This document shows, piece by piece, positions 44,786 to 57,548 of a DNA stretch of 64,000 nucleotides (positions within the stretch are counted from its first letter, which is position 1; each line of letters begins with the position of its first letter). The position numbers were made by a program, and so were the translations under genes. The notes below the pieces were generated by a model. The model was not told the DNA's origin and searched no databases. It worked only from the letters and a program-made list of their open reading frames with translations. Source of the DNA: Isoetes taiwanensis (Eukaryota; Streptophyta; Lycopodiopsida; Isoetales; Isoetaceae); NCBI GenBank assembly GCA_021234155.1, contig JAJEKV010000011.1, forward strand, positions 20,912,677 through 20,976,676, written 5' to 3'.

Positions 44786-45943
44786 AGATGAAGAGGCAGA
44801 GTCATATTAAATCCATATACTTTCTGGTAAACCTTCTCAGGCAATCCAATGTGGGCCATGGCTTTCTCCAAGAATTGCCAACTAATTGTGTCATAAGCCC
44901 TCCTGAAATCTAACTTCAGGAGCATACATTTCTTCTTCGAGAGCTTGTTCCAATGCATACCTTCAACAGCTCCAATGTAGTTATCCAAAATATTCCTCTG
45001 GGGAAGGAAAGCTGACTGACAGGGGTTAATGACCTTCATTAGGTTTGGCTTCAATCTGTTTGCAAGGATCTTAGCTAACACCTTATAAGTGGTATTAGTA
45101 AGTGAGATTGGCCTCCACTCACCAATGTTTGTTGGGCAGCTAACTTTTGGTATAAGGGTAATATGCCCTGCATTAGTTGCTGGATGCAAATATCTATATA
45201 GCTTGCCATGCTCCTTGGATGAAAGTTATAAGGTCATCTTTCATAATTTCCCAGAAACCTAAATAAAATTCAGGTTGAAACCCATCAGGGCCCGGGCTCT
45301 TACCATGTGCCATGGACTGTAGTATTTCCTTTATCTCCATTTCCTCAGGTGTTTTCAGTAACACCTCGTCCTTTATTTCTGGTCCCTTGGGAATTTGAGT
45401 AAAGAAGTCCTCTATGACTTTTGTATCTACCTCATACTTGGTAAACAATTTTTGGTACTCCTTGTGGAAATAATCTTGTATCTCATTTTGAGAGGCCAAG
45501 GTGTTCCCCTTCCCATCCTTTACCAGTACAATTCCATTGTTAATAATTCTGCTCTTAGCAGTCCTGAAGAAAAATGCTGAACCTGCATCATCCATTTCAT
45601 TGATATATTTGCATTGATATATTTGCATCATCCTTATGGCCAGACTTTTTGCCTCTGTTTCTTCTATTTTTTTAACCTTAATCTCCAATTTTGCTTCCTT
45701 CTCTTGCCAGATCTTATTATCTTTGTCTTGAAACAGAAATCCTCTAATCTCCCTCATAGCTTCATACACTTCTTGTTTCTCTTTTTTCTTCTTTAGACTC
45801 CATTCCTTTCCCCATTCTTTAATCCAGGATTTGATGTCCCTCAATTTCTGTACAAAATGTTTCATGGATTCCGAGAGGGGCACCTTAGGCATCTGATTAT
45901 AAAAATTTTTGAACTCCTCACAAAACTGCTTATTTTGTAGCAT
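44782..45943 (-). pseudogene. LINE reverse transcriptase, fingers
   Basis: 45943-45194 holds the linker coiled-coil (KKKKEKQEVYEAMREIRGFL) and SMAHGKSPGPDGFQPEFYLG. 45189-44782 has HITLIPKVSCPTNIGEWRPI, SLTNTTYKVLAKILANRLK, NPCQSAFLPQRNILDNYI and KLDFRRAYDTISWQFLEKAM. All are typical plant L1 RT motifs. Confidence 0.88.
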
Positions 45944-45979
45944 TCCTGTGTTAAATTTAAATGAAGTTTTTATACCCCA

Positions 45980-46700
45980 TTATTGTGGAGGTGCCATATT
46001 TCCAAAAAACTGAGGGTAATGGTCTGAGATGGAATTTCCAACATCACTTGAGATAGTAAGATTATCCCAATCCTTCAGATCATAATTACACAAGTAAAAT
46101 CTGTCAAGGAGGCAGTAAGTTCTTTGAACTCCTTTTCTTTTATTGCTCCAAGAGTATTGCTGTGAGGAAGATGGGGGAATATAGATGAAGTTAGACATCA
46201 ACCTATCCCAAGCAGTTCTCTCTCCTTTGGACATATTCATTTGTTTCCCTAGCTTCTGATCACACACAAGTGTGTTATTGAAATCACCAGCCATGAGCCA
46301 ATTTTTGGTTTGATGATTTTGGATCCAGGCATCTATTTGCTTCCATTGGTCCTCTCTTTCTGCTGGGTCAGTAGATGCATAAACATTAATTATTCCAATG
46401 ACATTTTCTTCCTTTTCCAGAACTGCCACAGTCCACCTGCCACTATCATGCTTATATTTCTCCACACAATTGAAATCTTTCCAAGCCATACAAATACCTC
46501 CCTTGGTACCATCAGCTGCAACCCATATGGAATCTCCATTTGGTATGATCCATTTTCCTAAATTTGAAGATTCAAATTCAGGTAAACTATGTTCTTGTAA
46601 CATAATAATCTCTGATTTCATATCCTTTAATGCAATCAATGCCCTTTTTCTCTTGAGAGGGCCCTTAATGCCTCTCAGGTTCCAAGTTGTGATCCTTATT
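45980..46700 (-). pseudogene. LINE endonuclease (EEP family)
   Basis: From about 46690 the frame reads ITTWNLRGIKGPLKRKRALI, then EIIMLQEHSLPEFES, GDFNNTLVCDQKLG and DRFYLCNYDLKDWDNL, ending SISDHYPQFF. The residues W-N, Q-E, GDFN and SDHYP are the catalytic motifs of apurinic/apyrimidinic-like endonucleases. The endonuclease is nearly intact apart from its upstream junction with ORF1. Confidence 0.88.
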
Positions 46701-47223
46701 GGGCAAAGAGATTCTTTTTGCCTTGGCTTCTCAAGTTCAAGGCAGGACTGTTTTCTGAAAAATGCACTACCTTAGTCCCTTTCTTCCTAGTGTGAGGAGT
46801 ATAATACTTATCACCATCTCTCTTCAATCCCTTGGCATTAGTACTTGTCTTCTCTGCTCCATTAATCTCAGCCAAGATCTGTCTAGCTGGGCTTATTGGC
46901 CTATTACTCCTTTCTGAGTCAATTTCCAGGCCAGCTGACTTAGATTTGCCAGTTGGGCTTAGTGGTCTATTCACTTTAATTCCCAGGCCTTCTGGTAGAG
47001 AATTACCAGTTGGACTTATTGGTCTATTATCATGAGTTCCCAGGCCACCTGGAGATAGTGTGACAACCTTTTTTGCAGGAGTGAAGAATCTCTCATCTTT
47101 GTCTTCTCCCAGACTGTTACCTAATGGGCTTATTAGCCTATTGACATCACTGTCAATTACTAGGCCATTAGATAGGAAATTACCTTGTTGGCATGTATTA
47201 TCCATACCCTCTTTCTTAGACAC
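46696..47223 (-). pseudogene. LINE ORF1 C-terminal part with repeated RPISP motif
   Basis: About 175 codons. The phrase NRPISPTGNS or a near variant (NRLISPLGNS, NRPLSPTGKS, NRPISPARQI) recurs four times at intervals of about 25-30 residues, followed by a basic end (THTRKKGTKVVHFSEN). This is a disordered linear-motif array, not an RNA-recognition or zinc-knuckle domain. The frame stops at the junction with the endonuclease. Confidence 0.65.
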
Positions 47224-47230
47224 AATATTT

Positions 47231-47470
47231 TTCTATATCTTATTTGGTGAAAGACTAAAGTCGCAGGTGGGGTGTTAGCGAGGCGAGGCTGCCTTTATTA
47301 AGAAGGCAGCGTGCCTTTATAAAAAGGCAACGTAGCTACTTTTATCTTTCACCTTTTTCCATAGGAAATACCTTTTATGGTACTTATATATTGTAACACA
47401 TATCATTCAATACATGTGTCTTCTTTTGTAGTGCATACCTCTCTCTCTTGTGTTTTCTTAGTAAACTAGC
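47231..47470. other. Hairpin-bearing stretch, possible rest of copia 3' LTR
   Basis: Two hairpins, GCTGCCTT/AAGGCAGC at 47288-47310 and GCCTTT/AAAGGC around TATAAA at 47313-47328, precede a stretch TATATTGTAACACATATCAT and a TTGTGTTTTCT end. The position fits the remainder of the 3' LTR of the 38-42 kb copia element, but no matching 5' LTR was found. Confidence 0.3.
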
Positions 47471-50400
47471 AAGTTCAACAGCGATTGAAACATCTGCACC
47501 GGGAAGATCAAGATGTATGCAAAAAAGATAGCTCTAGTCCATCTCCGGTGCCATTGGGATTGGGCTGATCGGAATTTGCTATAGCCAGAACCCAAATAGA
47601 AAACAACTGTATTTATGACCCCAGTCTGTTGCAAGAGAGTAGCAGAGGTAGTGAATATGGCAGAGAATGGATGTGACGAGCCAGCCGAGTTGACCCTCTT
47701 GGCAACTCGGGATCTTGTCAAAATGTGCGAAGACTCTTCTTGGTTGGTGTGACAAATAGTTGAATATGGTGAAGAATTGAATCTTCCTTTGCATCATTCT
47801 TCAAATTCAATGGACAAATACTTATAAACTCAATCCATCAAGTACAATATGAATCCACTATATAGTATAATAAAATGTAGCAATTGCGCTCATAATCTTT
47901 AGCGCAATCATGCTCCCTCACTGCACAATATTCACTGGGGTTAGTCCTCGTGACTAAGTGGAGATCCATGGCTGCCTCTGCATGCATGGAAATACTCTGA
48001 AAATCTTGGATAAGCACAAACACAGACGGGAAATTCTACGTAAGTACAGTGCTAAGGGAATGACAACATAATCCAACGAGATACCAAACTCTGAGCAACA
48101 AAAGCAAAGAACATAGCCAGAATAACAAAACATCAGAAACATAGCTCCGGGGCAATGGAAAGCTCAGCCAACCTACATGCAAGCCCTATTAGCAGAGAAA
48201 TGCCCAGCCAGCTCACATTCCGAGCCCCGTTGGCGGAGTTGGTGGGGTAAACCTCGTATGTGCATACCCTTCCCAGCTCACGTCTGGAGCTGGAGAACCT
48301 CTTACCATGGAGTCACAAGAGTTGACGTAGCATCCTGATCAGGGAAACTACGCCCGGTGTCACAGAGTACAAGAATATCACAGAGAATCACATATAAACA
48401 TGAGCATGCCGGAGCAACCTAGGCCATCGAACCTAGAAGTCCGACCCCGGAGGTTTCAATAGATATAATCAAATACCAAGACAACGATGGAACAATGCAA
48501 AGACCATAACATGTGATGTTCATTACAATATTTACTAAACATGTGCCTAGATCTTGCCATTGCCGAGGCTGCCCATACAATCTAACCATGCCGAAGTAGC
48601 TAACTCATTGGTGAAGATCATGATCACAATCCAAATATATAAAGTTACGATCCTGTCTGTCATTGATGTAGCTCCAATCCCTATATACGTTACGATCAAG
48701 GAAAGATACTAACATCTTCTATAATGCAAAACTTACCTCCAAATCATCCTCCCATGAGGAATATTATGTTCCATAACATTTATACTTTGAATCCATTAGC
48801 TATGATGCTCTTGATAAAATACAATGCAACAACTTATAAACTTACAGTTATGCACTCAGACTAGCAGTACTTCATGCTATAGCCACATTCAGAGACCCCC
48901 AAGCTTCACATGGCTCTCCTTGTACCAATGTGGACCCGTCTCAATCTCAATAATCCTTGATGTCGGATGATCGCTTATTCCTATTTCAAGATCCACATGC
49001 GAACTTAATGCTGAAATCCTTGATGCCGAGGGGTCGTTGGTGCTCTACATCTGTGCTAGGCTACTTCTCAGCATTAGCACCATCTCCATGAGCTAAGAAA
49101 AATACTTTATTCCAATCCTTAGAATTTTACCATAGTTAGACAATTATTCAAACAATGCATATTCTTACTAATGATTATTCTGCTCAGCTCTTCATGCTCC
49201 GATCTCCTCTGCTGCTAACCTCAAATGCAATCCAATTCCATCCATGGGTATTTAGCTTTATATTAGGACATGCAAATAAATTGATAAAAGCAGCAAACAC
49301 AAGACCAACAAGATAAAGCTCAAAACACAAAATTTCAAAAACATAACATGAACACAAAATGGCACTAAAGAACTCGGTGTCGACCAGATCCAATTCAATT
49401 CTGCCTTTTCTAAAGTTTCGATGCTGAATCGGTGCTTCTTATGTAATAGTCGGCCATTCCTGACTTAGAATCAGCACTTACAGATATATTTCCAATCATT
49501 GATTACATTCTCTAGCCTTATGAGTCTCCAACAAATTCATAATCTATCATATTTGCATGCTTCTAGAGCCTAGTTGAACTCCAATACAAACCAACAACCA
49601 TGCTGTGAATGAAATGAATGAATGAGCCATAGGAGCCCTCCTCTTTACTTCAAAATAAAAATGTACAACATGATCTTAAAACACTTCCAACAATGTCCCT
49701 CATGCCGACCATCCTTTGGGCATACAAGATTAATCAAATACCATGAGACAAAGTCGTATAATGGACTATAGGGTAGTGATGAAGATCTTTAAGCCTTCAC
49801 TCCGTCGTCCGCAAACAACGACCCTAACAGAATAAGAGTTTATCGGACTCAAAGAGACAGCCACTCCTTCTAATGACAATCCATTGCCCTGAGGCGCCTT
49901 GTGCCTACAAGCCCAATCCATCTTCAAGCCAAATGTTCATGAGGATAAGCGCATCCATGCCGATGAAACTCGATCTGTAACCTGCAAAACCACCAAATGC
50001 AACATCCACTAGGCACGAGGCCCCTATCCCAGGCACGAGGGCAAATACTCATGGCGCGAAGGCCACCACAAAAACTCCATACCTCCCTCTACTGCCTGGC
50101 ACAAGAGCCACCCTCTCGTTGACATCGCAGAAAAAACCACCAATCACGAAAAAGAATCAGCGCAATATCAAATACTCGACACAAGGACCATAAGTTACTA
50201 CACGAGGGCCCAAGATTAGCAAGAACAAGAATACTAGAAGCTGCTTCATAGTAAGAACAAAAAAAATGAGAGCAGAGAACAAATGACCAAACAAGGAACA
50301 ATGTAAGGCACAAGGGGGTGGGGGGCAAGCGACCTAATGAGGAGAGGCTTGAGAATGGCTGATAGAGACAAAAGGGGAAAAACAGACTTAAATACTCCAA

Positions 50401-51800
50401 AGGGGACACTCTAGAGGGGACACGTCAACTAGCCTCAAGAAACGGATTTATCTGCTTATCTCGAAACGCAGATAAATCATACTTCTAGAGCCTAGTTGAA
50501 CTCCAACACAAACCAACAACCATGCTGAAAAAAGAGGCAGCAAAACCAGATAGTGACCACATTCTTGCATCTAGAATGCTAGGTAGCAACCAACATGCCC
50601 AGTGCAACCTTGACAACGTAGATAAGGGAAGAGAAAAGAGCACGGATCTCATCTCTAAACTTTAAAGTGGAACGAAGTCTAAAGGCCAGATCCAAGCAAG
50701 AGGGATGAACCAAAGAGAATGAAATAACGACAAAAATAACTAACAAGTGCATGCAAGATAAGATAATATAGAAGGTTCGAAGCGACCCTTAAATGCAAAA
50801 AGAGCAGGGGAAAAAGCAGCAAGACATTGGGAGGGATACATAAAGTAGGTCCCAACACTAATAGTACAAAAGAAAGAGAGACGGAACAAGTGCTAAAACA
50901 CCAAATAGAATTCACATACAACCTCCAACAGCAAGAGAGCAAGTATAAAAGAAGACATGTAAAACACGTTAAGAGCACGAAACTACAAGTATAATACTAC
51001 TTGAATAAGAGCAGCAAAGCTCCAAACTTCATATGGCCTAAGACTACAAAGCTTTAGAATAACACAACACCAAAAAATAGAAACTAGATCAGTGCAACTC
51101 AAAGCATACTCAAAACACCACACAGATTAAAATCTACAAAAGTGAACTATGCATCCATAAGGACTTAGTTTGAGAGGGTAAACCAAAACAAAATGCTGAA
51201 ACCGAAAGCTTAAACAAGCACACATCCTAAAAACCCCCAACAAATTATGCACAAATTAAAGCATGCAAAGGCTAGTAAAAAATGAAGGAAAGAAGAGGCC
51301 AAGGAATGAGAAAATCATGCTATACACCCCCTTAAAATACCCAAAACCCACTCAAATCAAAGAAAGGGCAAGGCTGGTATGCACCATAAAATGATATGAT
51401 GTGTACACAACATTACAAAAGGATGAAGGCGTGTGATTAATATAAAGGCAAAAGCAAGGCTTGAGACCGGCACAAGGGTCAACCAAGGTCAACTGGCCTT
51501 CAAAGCCCCATGAGAGCACATGGACACAACTCAAAATTGACAGGTACAAAATTGCAAGATCTATAACATGCTAGCTAAATGAACCTGGACCATAGAAACC
51601 ATTAGCAAACTTGGAAAACTACTAACTATAGTGCCCCAAATAACAAGCGTCCTTCCAAAGTTGCAATGCTAACCCTTAAACTAAAGGCATTCAATTAAAC
51701 TTACATAGACCAACCAACTCTTGTAAAGAGAGAAACTGGATGTCTTCAAACTTTGGACTACAAGGGACTAACTTAAAACAAATACTAAACTAGATAAAAA
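47471..51800. other. Decayed intergenic DNA, no gene recognised
   Basis: Long A/C-rich plus strand with only short frames. A 45-bp direct repeat (TTCTAGAGCCTAGTTGAACT...) lies at 49561-49605 and 50483-50527. Phrases GGCACGAGG recur near 50010-50040. It may be the upstream part of the helicase-bearing unit, but I could not read further proteins in it. Confidence 0.4.
49561..50527. repeat. 45-bp direct repeat pair around 877 bp
   Basis: 49561-49605 and 50483-50527 share TTCTAGAGCCTAGTTGAACT followed by CCAA(T/C)ACAAACCAACAACC and ATGCTG, with one mismatch by eye. Confidence 0.8.
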
Positions 51801-51829
51801 TGTGAAGCATAGTACACATCAAAGACCAT

Positions 51830-53080
51830 ATGCCAATATCAACCTCTTCCATAACTCATATAAGAAAAATGGTGCATATCTTCTATTGGTGGAAAATGAT
51901 GTCTACCAACTACAGGCTAGATATGAAGACTAACATTGAAGAAAAGAATTTGGAGGAAAATGCAGTGTAGTAGCATTCAAAAGGAGCATACCAACATTCA
52001 AACACACAATAGATGTCATCCACTCTTACAAGCTCCAAACTAGGAACAAGAGCACACAGACAAAGCACAAGAAGCAAACCAACCAAACATTTCAATCAAT
52101 CCACCACTAAGCGCCACACTATCAAACGAGCAAGCACATATCTACGAAGCAATAATAAGCAAAGCCAACGGATTCCATGTCATATCAGGCACATCAGGAT
52201 CCGGAAAGACCTACCACATGAAATACATGACACAGTTTTTCATCAATAACGAAAAAGCAGTGCTACCCACAACAAACCATAGTAATGGCTGCAACAAACC
52301 TATGGAGAGGAGCAACCACCGTGCACTACTAACAATATCAGGTAAAAATACAAACTCAAAACACGTACCACAGTTCTGCAATTGTACTAATCAGTAACAC
52401 TGCCACATTATGCAGTAAAAAAACAATGGCCAAACAAAATCAGGCCCACAGATGTAAGGCACCAATAGATCCAAGCATTCCAAATTCTTATCATCGCCGA
52501 GATGTTAATGCTCATATTCACCAACCTCAACATAATAATCAGGCAAATAGAAGAAGTGACAAAGTAACCAACAAGCGAATTCTTAAAAAACATGAGCAAT
52601 ATTTCCCGTCGACGGTCATGCTCAACTCCCACCCATATGCAAGCACAGAAAGAGAGATGCTGACAATGTGTGCAAGTTGTGCATTTCCTTACAAACAGCC
52701 CATACTTTATCCAAATAAAGAAGAACCATTTGACGCAATCAATCAGGCACACCACCAATCCAGAGTAGACAACCTTCCTCAACACCATCAGACTAAGATG
52801 ACCAACTCAAAACGAGCTTACAGAAGCATTAGGAGGCCACATCATTAATAAAGAACAGGCAATCAACAAAATTGACAGTAACACCATAGTGTTGTGCACG
52901 TACCACGAGGACATCCGATATTACAACACAATGGCCATGGTCAAAATGTTCCCTAGCAACTAGGTTTACAAGATACCATTCCATACCAATGCAACAACAG
53001 AAGACAAAATGGACGACTGAATTCAGGGCTCGACATTCCACCTAATACCCTATGATGCAGTAGGATGCAGAGTCATAATC
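51830..53080 (+). pseudogene. PIF1-like DNA helicase, N-terminal and central part, decayed
   Basis: Frames on the plus strand give SINPPLSATLSNEQAHIYEA then HVISGTSGSGKTYHMKYM, a Walker A (GTSGSGKT, 52191-52214) preceded by the usual Q-like entry. After a frameshift, MAATNLWRGATTVHY (near 52290) matches motif Ia. ILIIAEMLML (near 52484) is a Walker B with the DE acid pair degraded to AE. VDGHAQLPPICK (near 52605-52640) is the GD-xQLPP motif III. TIVLCTYHEDIRYYN (near 52890) and IPYDAVGCRVII at the LINE junction are C-terminal helicase motifs. A protein-like upstream stretch (NGAYLLLVENDVYQLQARYE near 51870-51930) may belong to the same gene. Multiple frameshifts show that it is dead. Confidence 0.75.
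53068..53080. repeat. Target-site duplication CAGAGTCATAATC (left copy)
   Basis: The same 13 bases occur at 59647-59659, directly beyond the 5' end of the LINE. Confidence 0.92.
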
Positions 53081-53605
53081 TTTTTTTTTTTTTTTTTTTT
53101 TTTTTATTGAAGGCTGTCTATATTTATATTAAAGTATTAGAAAATATTACAAAAAACTTTTTTCAAGGGAAGTATAACCCTGACAGAGATAAAAGTAAGA
53201 AAAGATATAACAGTTATGTAGAGACTGCTAAATAGCAAAATCTGAGTGTGCTGAATAGAGGGTGATCTAGTGGACTGATATGAGATTCATATTATTGCAC
53301 TTCCTTGCTTTTCCTTTGAATATAGTATGGAAGGTGCAGTATATGCACATGCATACTTCCGCCTTAGCCATGTTATATCTGCCTTTTGAGTCTTTAGCCT
53401 GACACAGCAATTCCCTTCGAACATTGAGGTTCTGGTCACAGCAGCAACCGCAGGTGCAATTATTTTCTCCATGATCCGAAGTGTTGGCCGCTCCAAAGAG
53501 TTTTATCCAGTCATTGTTGGTATTGACATTAACTTTCCTCCATTTTAGCTTCCTCGTCAGCAAAATAATGTATCTGAAATCAAACCCAAGTCACCCATTA
53601 ATACT

Positions 53606-54331
53606 CTAAATCCAATTAATATCATATAATACCTGCTTAATAATTCCTTCAGGGGGAATAATTTCACAATTAAAGATGAAAGCATTCCTTCCTTTCCAAA
53701 TTCTCCAAAGAAGAATATAAATCCTCCAGTCGTTCGGGTTAGAGGGCATGAAGAAATCATTTTCATTCAAGGCTACCAAATTCAAGCCGAAAGTATCAGA
53801 GGCCAGCTCCAAAATCCATTCCGACCATAGGCATAACCTGAAGAGATGATTCTCATCCTCTTTACTGACCAGACACCTGTCACAAATATCAGAATTTGTC
53901 ATAGATAATCTGAATCTCTTACAGTTGGTTGCCAAGCCCCTATGCCAAAGCTGCCACATGAAGGCTTTGATTTTAGGATTGACTAGGCTACTCCACATGA
54001 ATTTCAAGTTCCTTCTAGCAGTATCAAGGGAGACACTCCATTTCAAGTGGATAGTAATCTCCTGGTTACTCATCAGGAATCCATATGCCATTTTTACTGA
54101 GTATCCAGTTTTACCATTATGCTGCCAAGAGTCCATAGTGTTTGACCATCTGCCCTGCATAATAATATTAGTAATTGCCTCATAAAGTAATTTAGTGTGA
54201 TGATCTTCTTCAGCGAGGACAGAGTTTTGAAAGGAGATGATTCCATTATTGTCAAAAAGATCACTGATAAGTATTATCCCCTTCTCTTTCCACAATTTAG
54301 CTTGCTCAGGAAAATGGCAAGCAAGGCACAT
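53606..54331 (-). pseudogene. LINE C-terminal zf-RVT domain
   Basis: The 241-codon frame has RNLKFMWSSLVNPKIKAFMW, QLWHRGLATNCKRF, then CDRCLVSKEDENHLFRLCLW, the zf-RVT Cys/His cluster, and RIYILLWRIWKGRNAFIFNC, the usual RNH-like end of plant L1 ORF2. Confidence 0.85.
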
Positions 54332-54361
54332 ATTGTGATTGTCAAGGATAAGGGCCAGGTT

Positions 54362-56267
54362 CTAGAATATTGACTGCTCCATTGAAAGCCCTTTCTCCCA
54401 TGTATACATATTCCTGACTTCAAGCCACGCTTTTATCCACTTCTTGATGATTCCGGGAGTGTTAGATGGGACCGAGAAAGGGAAGTAAATAGAGTATGGA
54501 AGCTCCATCCTAAGAGATCTCCAGCCGTATGGATGACATTTGTTAATATAATGTCTGATTAAGATAGAGATAGGATGTTTGATCTTATCATAGCAAGCTT
54601 TGTGGAAGTATTTGTCAGCTAAGGCCAATCCCTGTTTCCCAATATTCATGGTACCAAGTCCCCCTTCCTTTTTAGATTTGTAGCATTCTTCCATAGACAC
54701 GGGGTGCCAGCATCTCTCATTCTGTCCACAAGCAATGAACCTGCCAATAATACTCTGAAGTTTGTTAGAAATCTTTTTAGGAGCCAAGATAACCGAGGAT
54801 TGATAAACCTGAGAAGAGGAGACCACAAAATTGGCAATTATTGCTCTGCCATTTTTGGATAGGTATTTGGAATTCATGGAATTTAAACTTTTTATAAACT
54901 TTATCAATCACATCACTCCATAAGTCAGATGCATTACTTCTTAAAGCAAACAGGATCCCCAAGATTTTAGATTTAGTACAGGGGGTGTAATACTTACAGC
55001 CTAAGAGGCTGGCAGCCTGAGTACCTTTGTCAATCTCTTTGAGAGGATTGATTTTGCAACCTGAGACCTGTCCAAAATCTTGAAGGATATGCTGAGTGGT
55101 CATACTCGAATTATGATCCATAGAAATTAAAATAAAGGTATCATCTGCAAAATGTCCATTGAGGATTTGGTATGTCTGAGAGTTCTCAAGGAGTTGAAGA
55201 CCTTTGATTGAGTTGCTAAGCATAGCAACATCTAGCCTGTTGTGAAGAGCTTCCATAACAATTAAAAAGAGAAAGGGTGCAAGAGGACAACCTTGTTTAA
55301 CACCCCTCTGAATGGAAAAGAAGGGACTACACTCACCATTTATGAGAACAGCAGATCTAGAGTTACCAAGAATGGCTTTGAAAATACCAATGAGCTCTTC
55401 ATTAAAACCCAGGGCTCTGCAGCTCTTAAATAAGAAGTTCCAGCTCACCGTATCGAAGGCTTTGGTGATGTCTAATTTGAGAGAATCTTTGGCCCATTGC
55501 AAGCCCAAAATAGCAGTGACCACGTTGTCGAGGATATATCTATCTTTGAGGTAGGCTGATTGGGTGCTGCTAATTATGGAGTCCAGAACCTTCTTAAGTC
55601 TAACCGCCAGAGCACCTACAATAATCTTGTAAATAACATTAGTCAAAGAGATGGGTCTGTAGTCAGCAAAAGAAATGGGGGAATCTATTTTTGGGATAAG
55701 GGCAATAAGGCTGGTATTAATTCTAGCATCCAGACACTTGCAGATTCTGAACTCATTGGCAAGCTTGATAATACCATCCCCTAAAATAGGCCAAGCTTTC
55801 TTGAAAAATTCTGCAGGCAGTCCATCTAGTCCAGGGGTTTTCCCATTGTCCATATTCTTGATCACTTTCCTAAGTTCATCATTGACAAAGGAGGAGGTTA
55901 TCATATCATTCTGACTGCTATTGACCTTTCTCCTCGTATTAATGAACGTGTCCATCACCTCTTCTGAGCAATCCATATTAGTTCCCATAGCAGTGAAGTG
56001 GTCAACTGCAGCCTTTTTAAGATTGTGATCCCCAGAAACCAAATCATCCCCATTCTTGACTTCATATATTTGGTTCCTCTTGATTCTTGTTTTGGCTTTA
56101 ATAAAGAAATATTTGGAGTTGCATCTTTCGTCTTCCCTGAGCTCCTTAATCTTGGCCTTCACTCTCCATCCCTTGGCAATATTGAATTCCTCTTTATCAA
56201 TCTGAATTTTAATGCTATCCTGTTGATCTATGGGAGCATTTCTTAGCCTTTTTCTTAGGTCTAACAA
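54362..56267 (-). pseudogene. LINE reverse transcriptase
   Basis: One long frame (56267-54777) holds NMDNGKTPGLDGLPAEFFKK, PISFADYRPISLTNVIYKII, STQSAYLKDRYILDNVV, LKLDITKAFDTVSWNFL, QRGVKQGCPLAPFLFLIVME and the catalytic FADDTFILISMD. 54907-54362 continues with KYLSKNGRAIIANFVVSSSQ and KKEGGLGTMN. A single frameshift near 54850-54900 separates the blocks, so RT is largely preserved. Confidence 0.9.
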
Positions 56268-56344
56268 ATGGGCTTGATTCTGGTGGTGAATGCTTCTTCC
56301 CCATTCTTTGAGCCAAATTTAATATGCTTTGCTAGATTAATCCA

Positions 56345-57330
56345 CTACCACATCCAACCAAAATCACCAACAGGCATAGGATGACAATTAATTATGTCCT
56401 GTAACTTGGTCAGGAAGTCTTCATGGTCCAAGAGGCTGACATTCATCTTGAAGTAGGATTTCTTTCTCTTTTGGTTGTCTTTTCCTGTCACTGTGATCAA
56501 CTGAGGGTAATGATCCGACAGAGTATAGCCTGTCAAATTCTCAACTCTGCTACAATTGGTCCAAAGATTCTCACTTAAATAGAACTTGTCATGAAGGCAC
56601 AAATAGGACCAGCCCTGTGATCTGACCAGCTGAAAGCATTGGCCTTAGTCCTGGCCAAATTGAGGTTATGAGCAGTAAGAAGGTTTGACCAAGCACAGCT
56701 TTCCTGAGGCAGAAGGACTTTGAAGTTTCTGTTCTTCATGAAGCTATCGGTAACCATATTGAAATCACCACCAAGGATCAGGTCATCAATATCTAGATTA
56801 GCCAGGCTCTAGTTGATTTTGTTCCAAACAATAGTCCTATCAGAAGGATTGTGATAAGAATAGACATTTACCAAAGCAATTTTGCCAGATACAATACTGC
56901 CAACGAGGATCTGCCATCTTCCATTGTTGTCATGGATCATATGATCCACTTCCAGATTAATCCTCTGATTCTAGGCAATAGCAATTCCTGCAGAAGAGTC
57001 ATTAGCACTAATGGACCAAACTTTGAAATTAGGGGAGAGAGCGCTGGATATTATGTTACCATGGTCAGGATCATGGATCTTATGTTCCTGGATAAATAAA
57101 ATATCAGGGTTAAGGGTAGAAAAACAAACCTTCAAACGATCCCTTTTGACAAGATTGTTGATACCCTGGAGATTCCAGGTGATGATCTTAATAGAGCTAG
57201 ACATTAACATTTGTATAAACCTTTGGCCATCCTGGATTGAATGGCTGAATTCCTTGGGATAAGTCTGACAGGTCCAATATAAGATTTTTTCTGGTCTCTT
57301 CCCCTTCTCTTTGAAGTAATCTGTTCCCAT
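56345..57330 (-). pseudogene. LINE endonuclease (EEP family), interrupted
   Basis: 57200-56971 reads IKIITWNLQGINNLVKRDRL and DILFIQEHKIHD, then a stop. 56757-56345 continues with GFNWSDHRAGPICAF-type remnants, FYLSENLWTNCSRVENL and YTLSDHYPQLITVTG. Catalytic motifs W-N-L, Q-E-H and SDHYP are visible; stops at about 56971 and 56810 break it. Confidence 0.8.
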
Positions 57331-57548
57331 CCTCTCTCATCACATGATTGAATAAAATCATTCTCTGAAATATAATCCTCTGTTTCAGCCTCTTCTTGAC
57401 TTTGACTTTCTCCTTTGAGGGGGAAGGAGAGAGTCATCATACCTGTTTTAAACTTAACAGCAAGGTTGACATTTCTAAATATGAGATTCCAATTGTTGTC
57501 TAAAAATAGAGAATTGGGCTATGAGTTCAGAAAATACTCCCTATTACC

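Larger units (their letters stand above)
42428..47222 (-). mobile_element. L1-type LINE inserted into the copia 3' end
   Basis: Minus strand: ORF1 remnant, apurinic-type endonuclease, reverse transcriptase, zf-RVT domain, then an (AAAT)n tail that reads TTTATTTATTTA at 42425-42447. CAATATTT at 42420-42427 and at 47223-47230 is a candidate 8-bp target duplication. The 5' end lies inside ORF1, so the element is 5'-truncated. Its insertion point is about 15-25 bp after the polypurine tract of the copia element, inside what should be its 3' LTR. Confidence 0.88.

Noticed and set aside
50089-50978. Hydrophobic minus-strand frames of about 100 codons
   Set aside because: The plus strand is A-rich here, so the complement reads as Leu/Phe/Ser-rich by composition alone.
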